Shown here piece after piece: positions 49,176-56,854 of a stretch of DNA of 64,000 bases (its first letter is position 1; each line of letters opens with the position of its first letter). Source of the stretch: Jidongwangia harbinensis (lineage in GTDB: Bacteria; Actinomycetota; Actinomycetes; Mycobacteriales; Micromonosporaceae); assembly GCF_020216025.1 (NCBI RefSeq), contig NZ_JAIWNC010000051.1, positions 1 to 64,000 on the forward strand, written 5' to 3'. A model generated the notes under the pieces. It ran no database searches and was not told the origin of the DNA. It was given only the letters and a program-made list of their open reading frames with translations. The position numbers and the translations under genes were made by a program.

Positions 49176-49209
49176 GTTACTGATCTGTAACGGAACTTAT
49201 CTGTAACGG
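49176..49209 (-). promoter_or_regulatory. Candidate operator upstream of the secreted sugar-enzyme operon
   Basis: GTTAC-TGATCT-GTAAC (49176-49191) is an inverted repeat, and ATCTGTAACGG recurs as a direct repeat at 49183-49193 and 49199-49209. The location, 110-140 bases before the dehydrogenase ATG, fits an operator for a sugar- or stress-responsive regulator. No regulator gene is adjacent. Confidence 0.5.
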
Positions 49210-49267
49210 CACGGTAGTCGACTTTGGACTCGGATGTAAATACTTTCGTCGATTGAGACGAAAGACG

Positions 49268-49630
49268 TCAGCTGATGTAGTGCAGGATCACGTTGTGCAC
49301 GTGGTGGGTCTTCTCCGAGCCGCGGAACTCGACCTCGTAGATGTGGGTGCCCACGGTGATCGCGATGGTGCCGGTGGAGAAGTATTGTCCGGCCCAGCTC
49401 TTGTTGCTGACCACGCTCACGCTGCTGATCTTGGAATACGGGATGCTGGTGATCGCGAAGCGCTTCCCGACGAACGACTGGTCCTGGATGATCACGCGAC
49501 GGTCGGTGAGCCCGAGGAAGCCGGTGCCGGCGCCGACGGCGTCGTACACGGCAATGATCTGTTCGCCGTCCAGCAGGCCGCTCTGGATCTGCTTCAGCTG
49601 GCCCTTGCTGTCATAGATCACATCGCTCAT
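49268..49630 (-). CDS. Small PH-domain-like protein
   Basis: A 120-residue cytosolic protein with a bacterial PH-like (bPH_1/YvbH-type) fold: 'LKQIQSGLLDGEQIIAVYD' (helix and first strand), 'GTGFLGLTDRRVIIQDQSFVG' region, 'ITSIPYSKISSVSVVSN', 'GTIAITVGTHIYEVEFRG' and a last helix 'KTHHVHNVILHYI'. The 'GLTDRRVI' turn is characteristic. These proteins are widespread but of unknown role, possibly membrane association. ATG 49630. It is divergent from nothing nearby and lies 16 bases downstream of the pterin-dehydratase-like gene, so it may be cotranscribed with it. Confidence 0.85.
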   Translation of the reverse strand: MSDVIYDSKGQLKQIQSGLLDGEQIIAVYDAVGAGTGFLGLTDRRVIIQDQSFVGKRFAITSIPYSKISSVSVVSNKSWAGQYFSTGTIAITVGTHIYEVEFRGSEKTHHVHNVILHYIS

Positions 49631-49646
49631 GACCCGAGCGTATCGA

Positions 49647-49967
49647 TCAGTGTCCCGTCGAGGCTCCGCACACGGTGCGATACGCATCCTCGATACGCGC
49701 TGCGAGCGTTACCTGACCGTCGGTGATGGCGTCGCCGTCTCGCGAGCCCAGGCAGATCTGGGTATGGCCGTCGGTGCGCCGGATGGTGGGCCGGATGCGC
49801 AAGGTGTCGGCGGCGACCTTGATCCGCTCGGTCAGCGCGGCATGCTGGCTCTCGTCGCAGGCAAGCTCGCGCTTGAGCTGGACCCCGTCCTGGGTCCACC
49901 CGCTCAGTAGAGTCAGTGCGTCGCTGAGATAATCGGAGCCGTTCCTGCGCTGCCGCCTGCCCCGCAT
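49647..49967 (-). CDS. Pterin-4a-carbinolamine-dehydratase-like protein
   Basis: A 106-residue protein with the layout of the PhhB/DCoH fold: 'LSDALTLLSGWTQDGVQLKR' (first helix and strand), 'AALTERIKVAADTLRIRPTI' (helix then the place of the catalytic HHPxx motif), and 'DGDAITDGQVTLAARIEDAYR' (strand and last helix). The catalytic 'H-H-P' is replaced by 'R-I-R-P', so the enzyme activity may be lost and it may act as a binding or regulatory protein. ATG 49967; GTG 49973 is alternative. Identification is by pattern and moderately sure. Confidence 0.65.
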   Translation of the reverse strand: MRGRRQRRNGSDYLSDALTLLSGWTQDGVQLKRELACDESQHAALTERIKVAADTLRIRPTIRRTDGHTQICLGSRDGDAITDGQVTLAARIEDAYRTVCGASTGH

Positions 49968-50151
49968 CGCCACACCCCCCCTTGGCGTCGTTGCCGGCTT
50001 GTGGCCAAACTGTCGCCGTGTCGTCATGGTCGGTCCTGACAGTCTTGTCTTCCGTGTCAACCATGTCCACGCCCACATATCCGTGTTCTCGTGACTATCG
50101 GGACGGCTCGGGCACGCTGAACGGTGAACTTTTGTGGCACCCTCTCTCTTC

Positions 50152-50589
50152 ATGCCGTCGGAACGACACGTCAATACCACGCCGTCACGCAAAGTAATCG
50201 TGGCCGCGGTCATCGTCACGGACGGCCGTGTACTCGCCTGCGAGCGGTCCGCACCACCCGAGGCCGCCGGACGGTGGGAGTTCCCCGGCGGCAAGGTCGA
50301 ACCCGGGGAGACCGACGCCGAGGCGCTGGCCCGGGAGTGCCGCGAGGAACTGGGCGTCCGGGTCGAGGTGGCCGAGCGGGTCGGCCCGGACGTGCCGCTG
50401 GCACACGGCCGCGCGGTCCTGCGGGTGTACGCGGTCCGGCTGCTCGACGGCGACGTGCCCCGCGCGCTGGAACACGCGGCGATGCGCTGGCTGGCGGCCG
50501 ACGAACTCGACACCGTGCCGTGGTTGCCGGCCGACCGCCCGATCGTGGCGGAACTACCCGCCCGGCTGCTCGGCGAACCGCTGCCGTAG
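50152..50589 (+). CDS. mutT: 8-oxo-dGTP diphosphatase-type NUDIX hydrolase
   Basis: A 145-residue NUDIX enzyme of the MutT group that removes oxidised nucleotides such as 8-oxo-dGTP from the pool. 'VIVAAVIVTDGRVLACER' opens the fold and the NUDIX box 'GGKVEPGETDAEALAREC' + 'REELGV' lies near residue 47. 'MRWLAADELDTVPWLPADRP' ends the family core. The ATG 50152 is used because the family alignment begins near 'KVIVAAVI'. The last 36 bases overlap the 3' end of the convergent acyl-CoA synthetase gene. Confidence 0.92.
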   Translation: MPSERHVNTTPSRKVIVAAVIVTDGRVLACERSAPPEAAGRWEFPGGKVEPGETDAEALARECREELGVRVEVAERVGPDVPLAHGRAVLRVYAVRLLDGDVPRALEHAAMRWLAADELDTVPWLPADRPIVAELPARLLGEPLP

Positions 50590-52140
50590 CACCCGCTTCA
50601 GCACCTTGTGGCTCGGCCCCAACGGCAGCGCGTCCACGAACCGCACCTGCCGCGGGTACTTGTGCTTGCCCAGCTTCTGTTTCGCCCAGTCGACGAGTTC
50701 CTCCTCGGCCGCCCCGCCCGGGTTGGGCACGACGACCGCGCAGATCTCCTCGCCCAGGACGTCGTCGGGCACCCCGATCACCGCCACCTGCTGCACCGAC
50801 GGGTGCCGGGCCAGCGCCTCCTCCACCTCCCGCGGGTACACGTTGAAGCCGCCGCGGATCACCAGGTCCTTCTTGCGGTCGACGACGGTGACGAAGCCCT
50901 GGTCGTCCTTGGTGCCGAGGTCGCCGCTGCGGAACCAGCCGTCGGTCATGGCCTCCGCGGTGGCCTCCGGCCGGTTGAAGTACCCGGCGAACACGTTGTG
51001 CCCGCGGATGACGATCTCGCCCAGCTCGCCGGTGGGCACGAACTCGATGCGATCCTCGACCTCGGCCCGGGCGATCTCCACCTCGACGCCCCAGATCGCG
51101 TGCCCGATGCTGCCCGGCCGGGTACCGAAGACCGGCTGGTTCGTGGTCGCGGTCGGGGAGGTCTCGGACAGGCCGTACCCCTCGTAGATCGGCGCGGAGA
51201 ACAGGTCCGCGAACCTCTCCAGCACCGCCACCGGCAGCGACGCGCCGCCGGACGAGCCGAACCGTAGCTTTGGGAGCTTTCGCCTTTGGTTTTCCGCCGC
51301 GGGTGAGCTCAGCGGGCGGTCCGCGGTGGCGGCGGCCTGGAGCAGGCCGATGTACATCGTCGGTACGCCGTGGAAGATCGTCACCCGCTCGCGCACCATC
51401 AGCTCGAGCGCCGCCTCGCCGGTGAACCGGGCCAGCAGGACGACCGTGGCACCGAGCCGGAACGCGGCGTTCATCGCGACGGTCTGGCCGTACGTGTGGA
51501 ACAGCGGCAGGCAACCCAGCATCACGTCGTCGGCGCTCACGTCGTGGACGTCGAACGCGTTCACCGTCGCGTTCATCACCAGGTTGAGGTGGGTGAGCAG
51601 GGCGCCCTTCGGTTCGCCGGTGGTGCCGCTGGTGTAGAACACCACCGCGGTGTCCTCCGCCTCCCGGGTGACGTACGTGTGCAGCGGCTCGACCTCGGCG
51701 GACACGTCCTCCAGGCGGGTGGGTGCGTCGGCGAGCCCGGGCGGCGTCGGGCCCACGCTGACCAGCCGGGTGCCGGTGGCCTGTGCGGCGGCCGCGCCCA
51801 GGGCGAGCTGGCTGCTGTGCGCGACCAGCACGTCGGTGCCGCTGTCGCGCAGCGTGTACGCCACCTCCTCCGCGCCGAGCAGCAGGTGCACCGGCACGAT
51901 CCGGGCGCCCACGGCGAGCGCCGCGTAGTAGACCCGCGGAAAGTCGAGCACGTTGGGGATCAGGACGGCCACGGTGTCGCCCGGGCCGACGCCGAGCGCC
52001 CGCAGCCCGGCCGCGTACGACCGGGCCTGGTGCCACAGCTCCGCGTAGGTGACCCGGGTGGCGCCGTCGACCACGGCGACCTTGTCCGGGTACCGCCGCG
52101 CGCCCTCCGCCAGAATCATCGCCAACGACAGCACGGTCAC
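50554..52140 (-). CDS. Acyl-CoA synthetase (AMP-forming)
   Basis: A 528-residue ligase that activates a carboxylic acid to its CoA ester through an acyl-adenylate. Motifs: 'VVFYTSGTTGEPKGALLTHL' (P-loop, about residue 170), 'YEGYGLSETSPTAT' (about 320), 'DGWFRSGDLGTKDDQGF' (about 405), 'DRKKDLVIRGGFNVYPREVE' (hinge, about 425), and the catalytic Lys in 'LGPSHKVLKR' near residue 515. GTG 52140 overlaps the stop of the acyl-CoA dehydrogenase upstream (GTGA), so the two are one operon and probably one pathway. Chain-length preference is not apparent. Confidence 0.93.
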   Translation of the reverse strand: MTVLSLAMILAEGARRYPDKVAVVDGATRVTYAELWHQARSYAAGLRALGVGPGDTVAVLIPNVLDFPRVYYAALAVGARIVPVHLLLGAEEVAYTLRDSGTDVLVAHSSQLALGAAAAQATGTRLVSVGPTPPGLADAPTRLEDVSAEVEPLHTYVTREAEDTAVVFYTSGTTGEPKGALLTHLNLVMNATVNAFDVHDVSADDVMLGCLPLFHTYGQTVAMNAAFRLGATVVLLARFTGEAALELMVRERVTIFHGVPTMYIGLLQAAATADRPLSSPAAENQRRKLPKLRFGSSGGASLPVAVLERFADLFSAPIYEGYGLSETSPTATTNQPVFGTRPGSIGHAIWGVEVEIARAEVEDRIEFVPTGELGEIVIRGHNVFAGYFNRPEATAEAMTDGWFRSGDLGTKDDQGFVTVVDRKKDLVIRGGFNVYPREVEEALARHPSVQQVAVIGVPDDVLGEEICAVVVPNPGGAAEEELVDWAKQKLGKHKYPRQVRFVDALPLGPSHKVLKRVLRQRFAEQPGG

Positions 52141-53309
52141 GAGAGGTGCCCTCCGATCTTGGTATACCCGCGCAGCAGGTCACGGGAAATGATCAGGCGC
52201 TGCATCTCGTCGGTGCCCTCGTAGATGCGCATCAACCGGACCTGCCTGTACCACCGCTCGATCGGCAACTCTCGGGTGTAGCCCATGCCACCGTGGATCT
52301 GCATGACCCGGTCGACCACATTGTTCACCATGGCCGCGCCGAACAGCTTGGCGTGCGACGACGCGTGCCGCGGGTCTTCGCCCTGGTCAACGGTCCATGC
52401 CGCCTTCAGGATGAGCCAGCGGGCCGCCTCCAGCTCCACTTCCGAGTCGGCGATCATCCATTGGATTGCCTGGTTCGACCCGATCGGCTTCCCGAACGTC
52501 TCGCGCGTGTTGGCGTACTCGATCGCCATGCCCAGCGCCCGCTCGGCGATGCCGACCGCGTTGGACGGGATCAGGTAGCGGCCCCGGCCGATCCATTTCA
52601 TGCCCAGCTCGAAGCCCTGCCCGATCTCGCCGAGCACGTTGCGGCCGGGCACCCGCACGTTGTCGAAGACCAGCGCGGCCGGCCCGCCCTCGCCCATCGT
52701 CTGGATCGGCTCGGAGGTCCAGCCCATCGCGCGGTCGACCAGGAACGCGGTGGTGCCGCCGCCGCGCACGCCCTTGTCCCGGTCGGTCACCGCGACCACG
52801 ATGGCGAAGTCCGCGTCGTTGCCGTTGGTGATGAACGTCTTCTCGCCGTTGAGCACCCAGTCGTCGCCGTCCCGGCGCGCGCTCAGCCGGATGTTCGCGG
52901 CGTCCGACCCGGCGCCCGGCTCGGTGATCGCGAAGCAGGAGATCCGGGTCCCCTCGATCGTCGGGATCAGGTATTCCTGCTTCTGCTCCTCGTTGCAGTA
53001 GTAGAGGATGTTGTCCGCCTCGCCGCCGAACGAGAACTGGACCCAGGTCCGGCCGACCTCGGTCCAGAGCAGCGACTGCAGGACGGCCGGCAGGTCCATC
53101 CCGCCGTACTCCTCCGGGGTGCCGAGGCCCCAGAAGCCGAACTTTCTCGCCTTCTGCCGCAGCTCGACCAGCTCGCTGCGCTCCAGGCCGGGCCGCCCGG
53201 CCCGCTCCCGGCGCAGCGCCTCCGGTTCAAGCGGCATGACCTCGCGGGTGATGAATTGGCGGGCGGTGTCACGAACCGCGCGTTCCTCGTCGGTGAGCGA
53301 GAAGTCCAT
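52137..53309 (-). CDS. Acyl-CoA dehydrogenase
   Basis: A 390-residue FAD enzyme that introduces the 2,3-double bond in acyl-CoA. 'ISCFAITEPGAGSDAANIRL' and 'DWVLNGEKTFITNG' are the flavin-binding strands near residue 130, 'VPGRNVLGEIGQGFELGMKW' lies near residue 225, and 'QIHGGMGYTRELPIERWYRQ' + 'VRLMRIYEGTDEMQRLIISR' carries the catalytic Glu of the YEGTDE motif. Structure is complete. ATG 53309 begins directly behind the divergent tetR promoter, and a 7/8-bp inverted repeat lies a few bases upstream, consistent with control by that TetR. Confidence 0.95.
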   Translation of the reverse strand: MDFSLTDEERAVRDTARQFITREVMPLEPEALRRERAGRPGLERSELVELRQKARKFGFWGLGTPEEYGGMDLPAVLQSLLWTEVGRTWVQFSFGGEADNILYYCNEEQKQEYLIPTIEGTRISCFAITEPGAGSDAANIRLSARRDGDDWVLNGEKTFITNGNDADFAIVVAVTDRDKGVRGGGTTAFLVDRAMGWTSEPIQTMGEGGPAALVFDNVRVPGRNVLGEIGQGFELGMKWIGRGRYLIPSNAVGIAERALGMAIEYANTRETFGKPIGSNQAIQWMIADSEVELEAARWLILKAAWTVDQGEDPRHASSHAKLFGAAMVNNVVDRVMQIHGGMGYTRELPIERWYRQVRLMRIYEGTDEMQRLIISRDLLRGYTKIGGHLS

Positions 53310-53314
53310 GCGGC

Positions 53315-53338
53315 TTAAACTAGCGGTGTAAGTTTTAA
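53315..53338. promoter_or_regulatory. Candidate TetR operator, divergent promoter
   Basis: TTAAACT (53315-53321) and AGTTTTAA (53331-53338) form an inverted repeat, in the AT-rich gap between acyl-CoA dehydrogenase and tetR. It could cover the dehydrogenase start region, where the message would be nearly leaderless. Confidence 0.5.
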
Positions 53339-53386
53339 CACGTCCAGTGCAAGAATCGCATTTCCCGGCGGACGACAGGAGATGGC

Positions 53387-54055
53387 ATGGCCCGGCCCCG
53401 GCAGACGCTGCTCACCCGGCAGCGCATCGTCGAGACGGCCGCCGCCCTGATCGACGCGGAAGGTCTGGAAGCGGTGTCGGTCCGCCGGCTCGCCGCCGAA
53501 CTCGGCGTCCGCGGCCCCTCGCTGTACAACCACTTCGCCACCAAGGCGGAGATCATCGACGCGGTGGCTGACGCGGTGATCGCCCAGGTCGACGTGTCCG
53601 CGTTCGCCGGCCACGACTGGCGTGACGCCCTGCGCCGGTGGGCACACTCGTACCACGAGGTGCTGAGCGCACACCCGAACATCGTGCCGGTGCTGGCGCA
53701 CGGCCCGGGCCGCCGCCCGGCCGCGCTGGCGATGGCCGACACCGTCTACGGCGCGCTGATCGACGCGGGCTGGTCGCCGGCCCGGGCCACCCACATCGGC
53801 GCCCTCATGCGTTACCTGGTCACCGGGTCGGCGCTCGGCTCGTTCGCGCTCGGTTTCGCCGGGGACCCCCAGCTGTACGAGCGGTACCCGCACCTGCGCC
53901 AGGCGCACCTGCTCGCCGAACACCAGCACCGGGTGGATGAGGGCGCGTTTACGCTCGGCCTGGAGACGCTCATCGCCGGCCTGGACCGGCTGCACCGCGC
54001 TGGTGTTCCAGTGGAGCGCTCCACTGGAACACCAGCGTCGTTACACGGCCTCTGA
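53387..54055 (+). CDS. TetR-family regulator with palindromic C-terminal end
   Basis: A 222-residue TetR repressor. The N-terminal DNA-binding domain reads 'RQRIVETAAALIDAEGLEAV' + 'SVRRLAAELGVRGPSLYNHF' (helix-turn-helix at about 25-60). The C-terminal domain matches TetR_C_6-type ligand-binding regions. AGGAG precedes ATG 53387. The last 18 residues are encoded by a 34-bp perfect palindrome (54001-54034), giving 'GVPVERSTGTPASLHGL', which looks like sequence added to the end of the gene. It faces the acyl-CoA dehydrogenase operon and precedes the aldehyde dehydrogenase, both likely targets. Confidence 0.9.
   Translation: MARPRQTLLTRQRIVETAAALIDAEGLEAVSVRRLAAELGVRGPSLYNHFATKAEIIDAVADAVIAQVDVSAFAGHDWRDALRRWAHSYHEVLSAHPNIVPVLAHGPGRRPAALAMADTVYGALIDAGWSPARATHIGALMRYLVTGSALGSFALGFAGDPQLYERYPHLRQAHLLAEHQHRVDEGAFTLGLETLIAGLDRLHRAGVPVERSTGTPASLHGL
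54001..54034. repeat. 34-bp perfect palindrome
   Basis: The half-site TGGTGTTCCAGTGGAGC is followed by its exact reverse complement with no spacer, inside the tetR coding end. Its central 20 bp equal the palindrome at 5346-5365. Confidence 0.95.
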
Positions 54056-54057
54056 AA

Positions 54058-54090
54058 CGACCGTGGTGTACCACTGGAACACCACGGTCG
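54058..54090 (+). promoter_or_regulatory. Hairpin / operator between tetR and aldehyde dehydrogenase
   Basis: CGACCGTGGTGT (54058-54069) and ACACCACGGTCG (54079-54090) form a perfect 12-bp stem around ACCACTGGA. The centre reads GTGTACCACTGGAACAC, an imperfect dyad whose right half TGGAACAC also occurs in the 34-bp palindrome. It may be a tetR terminator, a TetR operator, or both. Confidence 0.65.
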
Positions 54091-54118
54091 GGTCCCCTTC
54101 GATGCGAACGGAGTCCCG

Positions 54119-55543
54119 ATGACCGCGTCCACCGACGTGATCCTGTCCCGCGACCAGCTGTACATCGGCGGTGCCTGGGTGGCGTCCAGTTCCGCCGACA
54201 CCATCGCCGTGGAGAACCCGGCCACCGAGGAGGTGCTGGGCACCGTGCCGGCCGGCACCGCCGCCGACGTGGACGCGGCCGTCGCCGCCGCCCGCGCCGC
54301 GTTCGACGGCTGGGCCGGCACGCCGATGACCGGACGCGCCGCCGTGCTGGACCGGTTGCACGCCACGCTGGCCGGGCGCGCCGGTGACATCGCCCGCACC
54401 GTCGGGCTCGAGCTGGGCGCGCCGCTCAAGATCGCGCAGCGGGTCCAGGCCGGACTGCCGCTCACCGTGCTCCGCGGGTACGCCGACGCAGCCGCCCGCC
54501 CGGCACCCACCGAGACGATCGGCAACTCGCTCATCGAACACGAGCCGGTCGGCGTGGTCGGCGCGATCACCCCGTGGAACTATCCGCTGCACCAGATCGT
54601 GGCGAAGGTGGCCGCCGCGCTCGCCGCCGGCTGCCCGGTCGTGCTCAAGCCCAGCGAGCTGACCCCGCTGGTGGCGTACCTGCTGGTCGACGCGGCGGAG
54701 GAGGCCGGCGTACCGCCCGGGGTGCTCAACCTGGTGACCGGCACCGGACCGGTGGTCGGCGCCGCGCTGGCCGGTCATCCGGACGTCGACATGGTCTCGT
54801 TCACCGGCTCCACCGCCACCGGCCGGGCCGTCGCGCACGCCGCCGCCGACCGGATCGCCCGGGTCGCGCTGGAACTCGGCGGCAAGTCGGCGAACGTGAT
54901 CCTGGACGACGCGGACCTGGCCAAGGCGGTGAAGGTCGGGGTCGGCAACGCGTTCCTCAACTCCGGGCAGACCTGCACGGCGTGGTCCCGGATGCTGGTG
55001 CACCGCAGCCGCTACGACGAGGCGGTCGAGTTGGCGGCCGCGGCCGCCCGCGGCTACCGCACCGGCGACCCGTTCGACTCCTCGACCCGGCTCGGACCGC
55101 TGGTCTCCGCGGCCCAGCGGGACCGGGTCCGCGGATTCCTGGCCCGCACCGACGCCCGGATCGTCACCGGCGGGCTCGACGCCGAGGTGCCCGACCGCGG
55201 CTGGTTCGTGGCGCCGACCGTCGCCGCCGACGTCGACCCGGACAGCGAACTGGCCCAGGAGGAGATCTTCGGTCCGGTGCTGTCGATCATCGGGTTCGAC
55301 GACGACGAGGAGGCGGTGGCGATCGCCAACCACACGCGGTACGGCCTGGCCGGCGCGGTCTGGGGCTCCGACGACCGCGCCCTCGCGGTCGCCCGCCGGA
55401 TGCGGACCGGCGCGGTGGACGTCAACGGTGGCGCGTTCAACCCGTTGGCGCCGTTCGGTGGCTACCGGCAGTCCGGCGTCGGCCGCGAACTCGGCGCCTA
55501 CGGGCTGGCCGAGTTCCAGCAGGTGAAGGCCATCCAGCGATGA
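54119..55543 (+). CDS. NAD(P)-dependent aldehyde dehydrogenase
   Basis: A 474-residue enzyme that oxidises an aldehyde to the acid. 'VGAITPWNYPLHQIVAKVAA' lies near residue 145, 'VSFTGSTATGRAVAHAAADR' near residue 225, catalytic Glu in 'VALELGGKSANVILDDADLA' near residue 248, and catalytic Cys in 'FLNSGQTCTAWSRM' near residue 283; 'EEIFGPVLSIIGF' follows. ATG 54119 is used. It is translationally coupled (ATGA) to the alcohol dehydrogenase, so alcohol to aldehyde to acid oxidation is the likely job, feeding the acyl-CoA synthetase. Confidence 0.95.
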   Translation: MTASTDVILSRDQLYIGGAWVASSSADTIAVENPATEEVLGTVPAGTAADVDAAVAAARAAFDGWAGTPMTGRAAVLDRLHATLAGRAGDIARTVGLELGAPLKIAQRVQAGLPLTVLRGYADAAARPAPTETIGNSLIEHEPVGVVGAITPWNYPLHQIVAKVAAALAAGCPVVLKPSELTPLVAYLLVDAAEEAGVPPGVLNLVTGTGPVVGAALAGHPDVDMVSFTGSTATGRAVAHAAADRIARVALELGGKSANVILDDADLAKAVKVGVGNAFLNSGQTCTAWSRMLVHRSRYDEAVELAAAAARGYRTGDPFDSSTRLGPLVSAAQRDRVRGFLARTDARIVTGGLDAEVPDRGWFVAPTVAADVDPDSELAQEEIFGPVLSIIGFDDDEEAVAIANHTRYGLAGAVWGSDDRALAVARRMRTGAVDVNGGAFNPLAPFGGYRQSGVGRELGAYGLAEFQQVKAIQR

Positions 55544-56625
55544 CCCGGGTCGCCGCCCTGGTGGTGCGCGAGGCGGGTGCCGCCCCCGCCGTCGCGGAGG
55601 TGGATCTGCCCGAGGTCGGGCCCGGACAGGTGCGGGTACGCATCCGCGCGGCCGGGGTCTGCCACTCCGACCTGTCCATGGTCAACGGCACGCTGGAACC
55701 GCCGTACCCGCTGGTGCTGGGTCATGAGGCGGCCGGCCAGGTGGTCGAGGTGGGCGCGGGGGTCAGCCGCACCACGGTCGGCGCGCACGTGGCCCTGAAC
55801 TGGGCGCCCGCCTGCCGCCGGTGCTGGTTCTGCACGCACGGCGAGCCGTGGCTGTGTGAACACGGCGCCGGGGCGGCCGCGGTGGCGAACGGCAGCACGG
55901 TGGACGGCGCGCCGGTGCACCTGGCGCTGGGGCTGGGCGCGTTCGCCGAGCAGGTGGTGGTGCCGGAGAACGCGGTGGTCGGCGTACCCGAGGATCTGGA
56001 TTGGTCTTGGGCCGCGCTGCTCGGTTGCGCGGTGCTGACCGGGACCGGCGCGGTCCGCAACACCGCCCGGGTGGCGCCCGGCGCGTCGGTGCTGGTGCTC
56101 GGGCTCGGCGGGGTGGGACTGTCGGTCGTCACGGCGGCCCGTGCGGCCGGCGCGTCACCGGTCATCGCGGTGGACGTCTCGCCGGACAAGAAGGCGCTGG
56201 CCGAGGCGGCCGGGGCCACCGACTTCGTGGTCGCCGCGGACACGCTGTCCTCCGACGTCCGGCGGCTGACGTCCGGGCGCGGCGCCGACCACAGCTTCGA
56301 GTGCGTGGGGCGGGCGGCGACGATCCGGGCGGCCTGGCGGGCCACCCGGCGCGGCGGCCAGGTCACCGTGGTCGGGATGGGCCGCGCCGACGACCTGGTG
56401 CAGTTGAGCGCGCTGGACATCTTCTCCTCGGCGCGGACGTTGCGGTCGTCGGTGTACGGCTCGTCCGACCCGGACTCCGAGATTCCGGCGCTGGCCCGGG
56501 ACGTGGTGGCCGGTGCGCTGTCGCTGGACCACCTGGTCACCGACCGGATCGGGCTGGGCGACGTGCCGGCGGCGTTCGACCGGATGGCCCGGGGCGAGGG
56601 GGCGCGCTCGGTGGTGGTGTTCTGA
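55540..56625 (+). CDS. Zinc-dependent alcohol dehydrogenase (class III-like)
   Basis: A 361-residue NAD(P)-dependent alcohol dehydrogenase. Catalytic-zinc ligands lie in 'RAAGVCHSDLSMVNG' (Cys, about residue 37) and 'LVLGHEAAGQVVEVGAGV' (His-Glu, about 60). Structural-zinc Cys residues are in 'CRRCWFCTHGEPWLCEHG' near residue 90. The Rossmann motif 'VLVLGLGGVGLSVVTAARA' lies near residue 188 and the NAD-specificity Asp in 'VIAVDVSPDKKALAEA'. ATG 55540 overlaps the aldehyde dehydrogenase stop. It is followed by repeat copy B. Confidence 0.94.
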   Translation: MTRVAALVVREAGAAPAVAEVDLPEVGPGQVRVRIRAAGVCHSDLSMVNGTLEPPYPLVLGHEAAGQVVEVGAGVSRTTVGAHVALNWAPACRRCWFCTHGEPWLCEHGAGAAAVANGSTVDGAPVHLALGLGAFAEQVVVPENAVVGVPEDLDWSWAALLGCAVLTGTGAVRNTARVAPGASVLVLGLGGVGLSVVTAARAAGASPVIAVDVSPDKKALAEAAGATDFVVAADTLSSDVRRLTSGRGADHSFECVGRAATIRAAWRATRRGGQVTVVGMGRADDLVQLSALDIFSSARTLRSSVYGSSDPDSEIPALARDVVAGALSLDHLVTDRIGLGDVPAAFDRMARGEGARSVVVF

Positions 56626-56674
56626 GGGTCGGTCGACATCTCCCGTTTCGAGCCCGTGTGGCGTCGCCGGTGCC

Positions 56675-56785
56675 GGCAGATCTTGGAGGAGTGGGCAGAT
56701 CTTGGAGGGCGAGACGATTCTTGGAGCGAAATGGCCCCCACGAGGGCGAGCAGCCTCCAAGATCTGCCCGAGCCTCCAAGATTTC
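56675..56785. repeat. ATCTTGGAG inverted-repeat element, copy B
   Basis: Direct boxes ATCTTGGAG at 56680-56688 and 56699-56707, a third variant TTCTTGGAG at 56718-56726, then inverted boxes CTCCAAGAT at 56755-56763 and 56774-56782. The order and spacing repeat copy A at 5530-5620. It lies in the convergent gap between the alcohol dehydrogenase and a TetR gene. Confidence 0.85.
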
Positions 56786-56854
56786 GGACTGCGAAGGTCG
56801 ACGATTCGCTTGGCTCCGCGGCTTTCCGCCTGAACCCGGTACCACCACGGGCGG

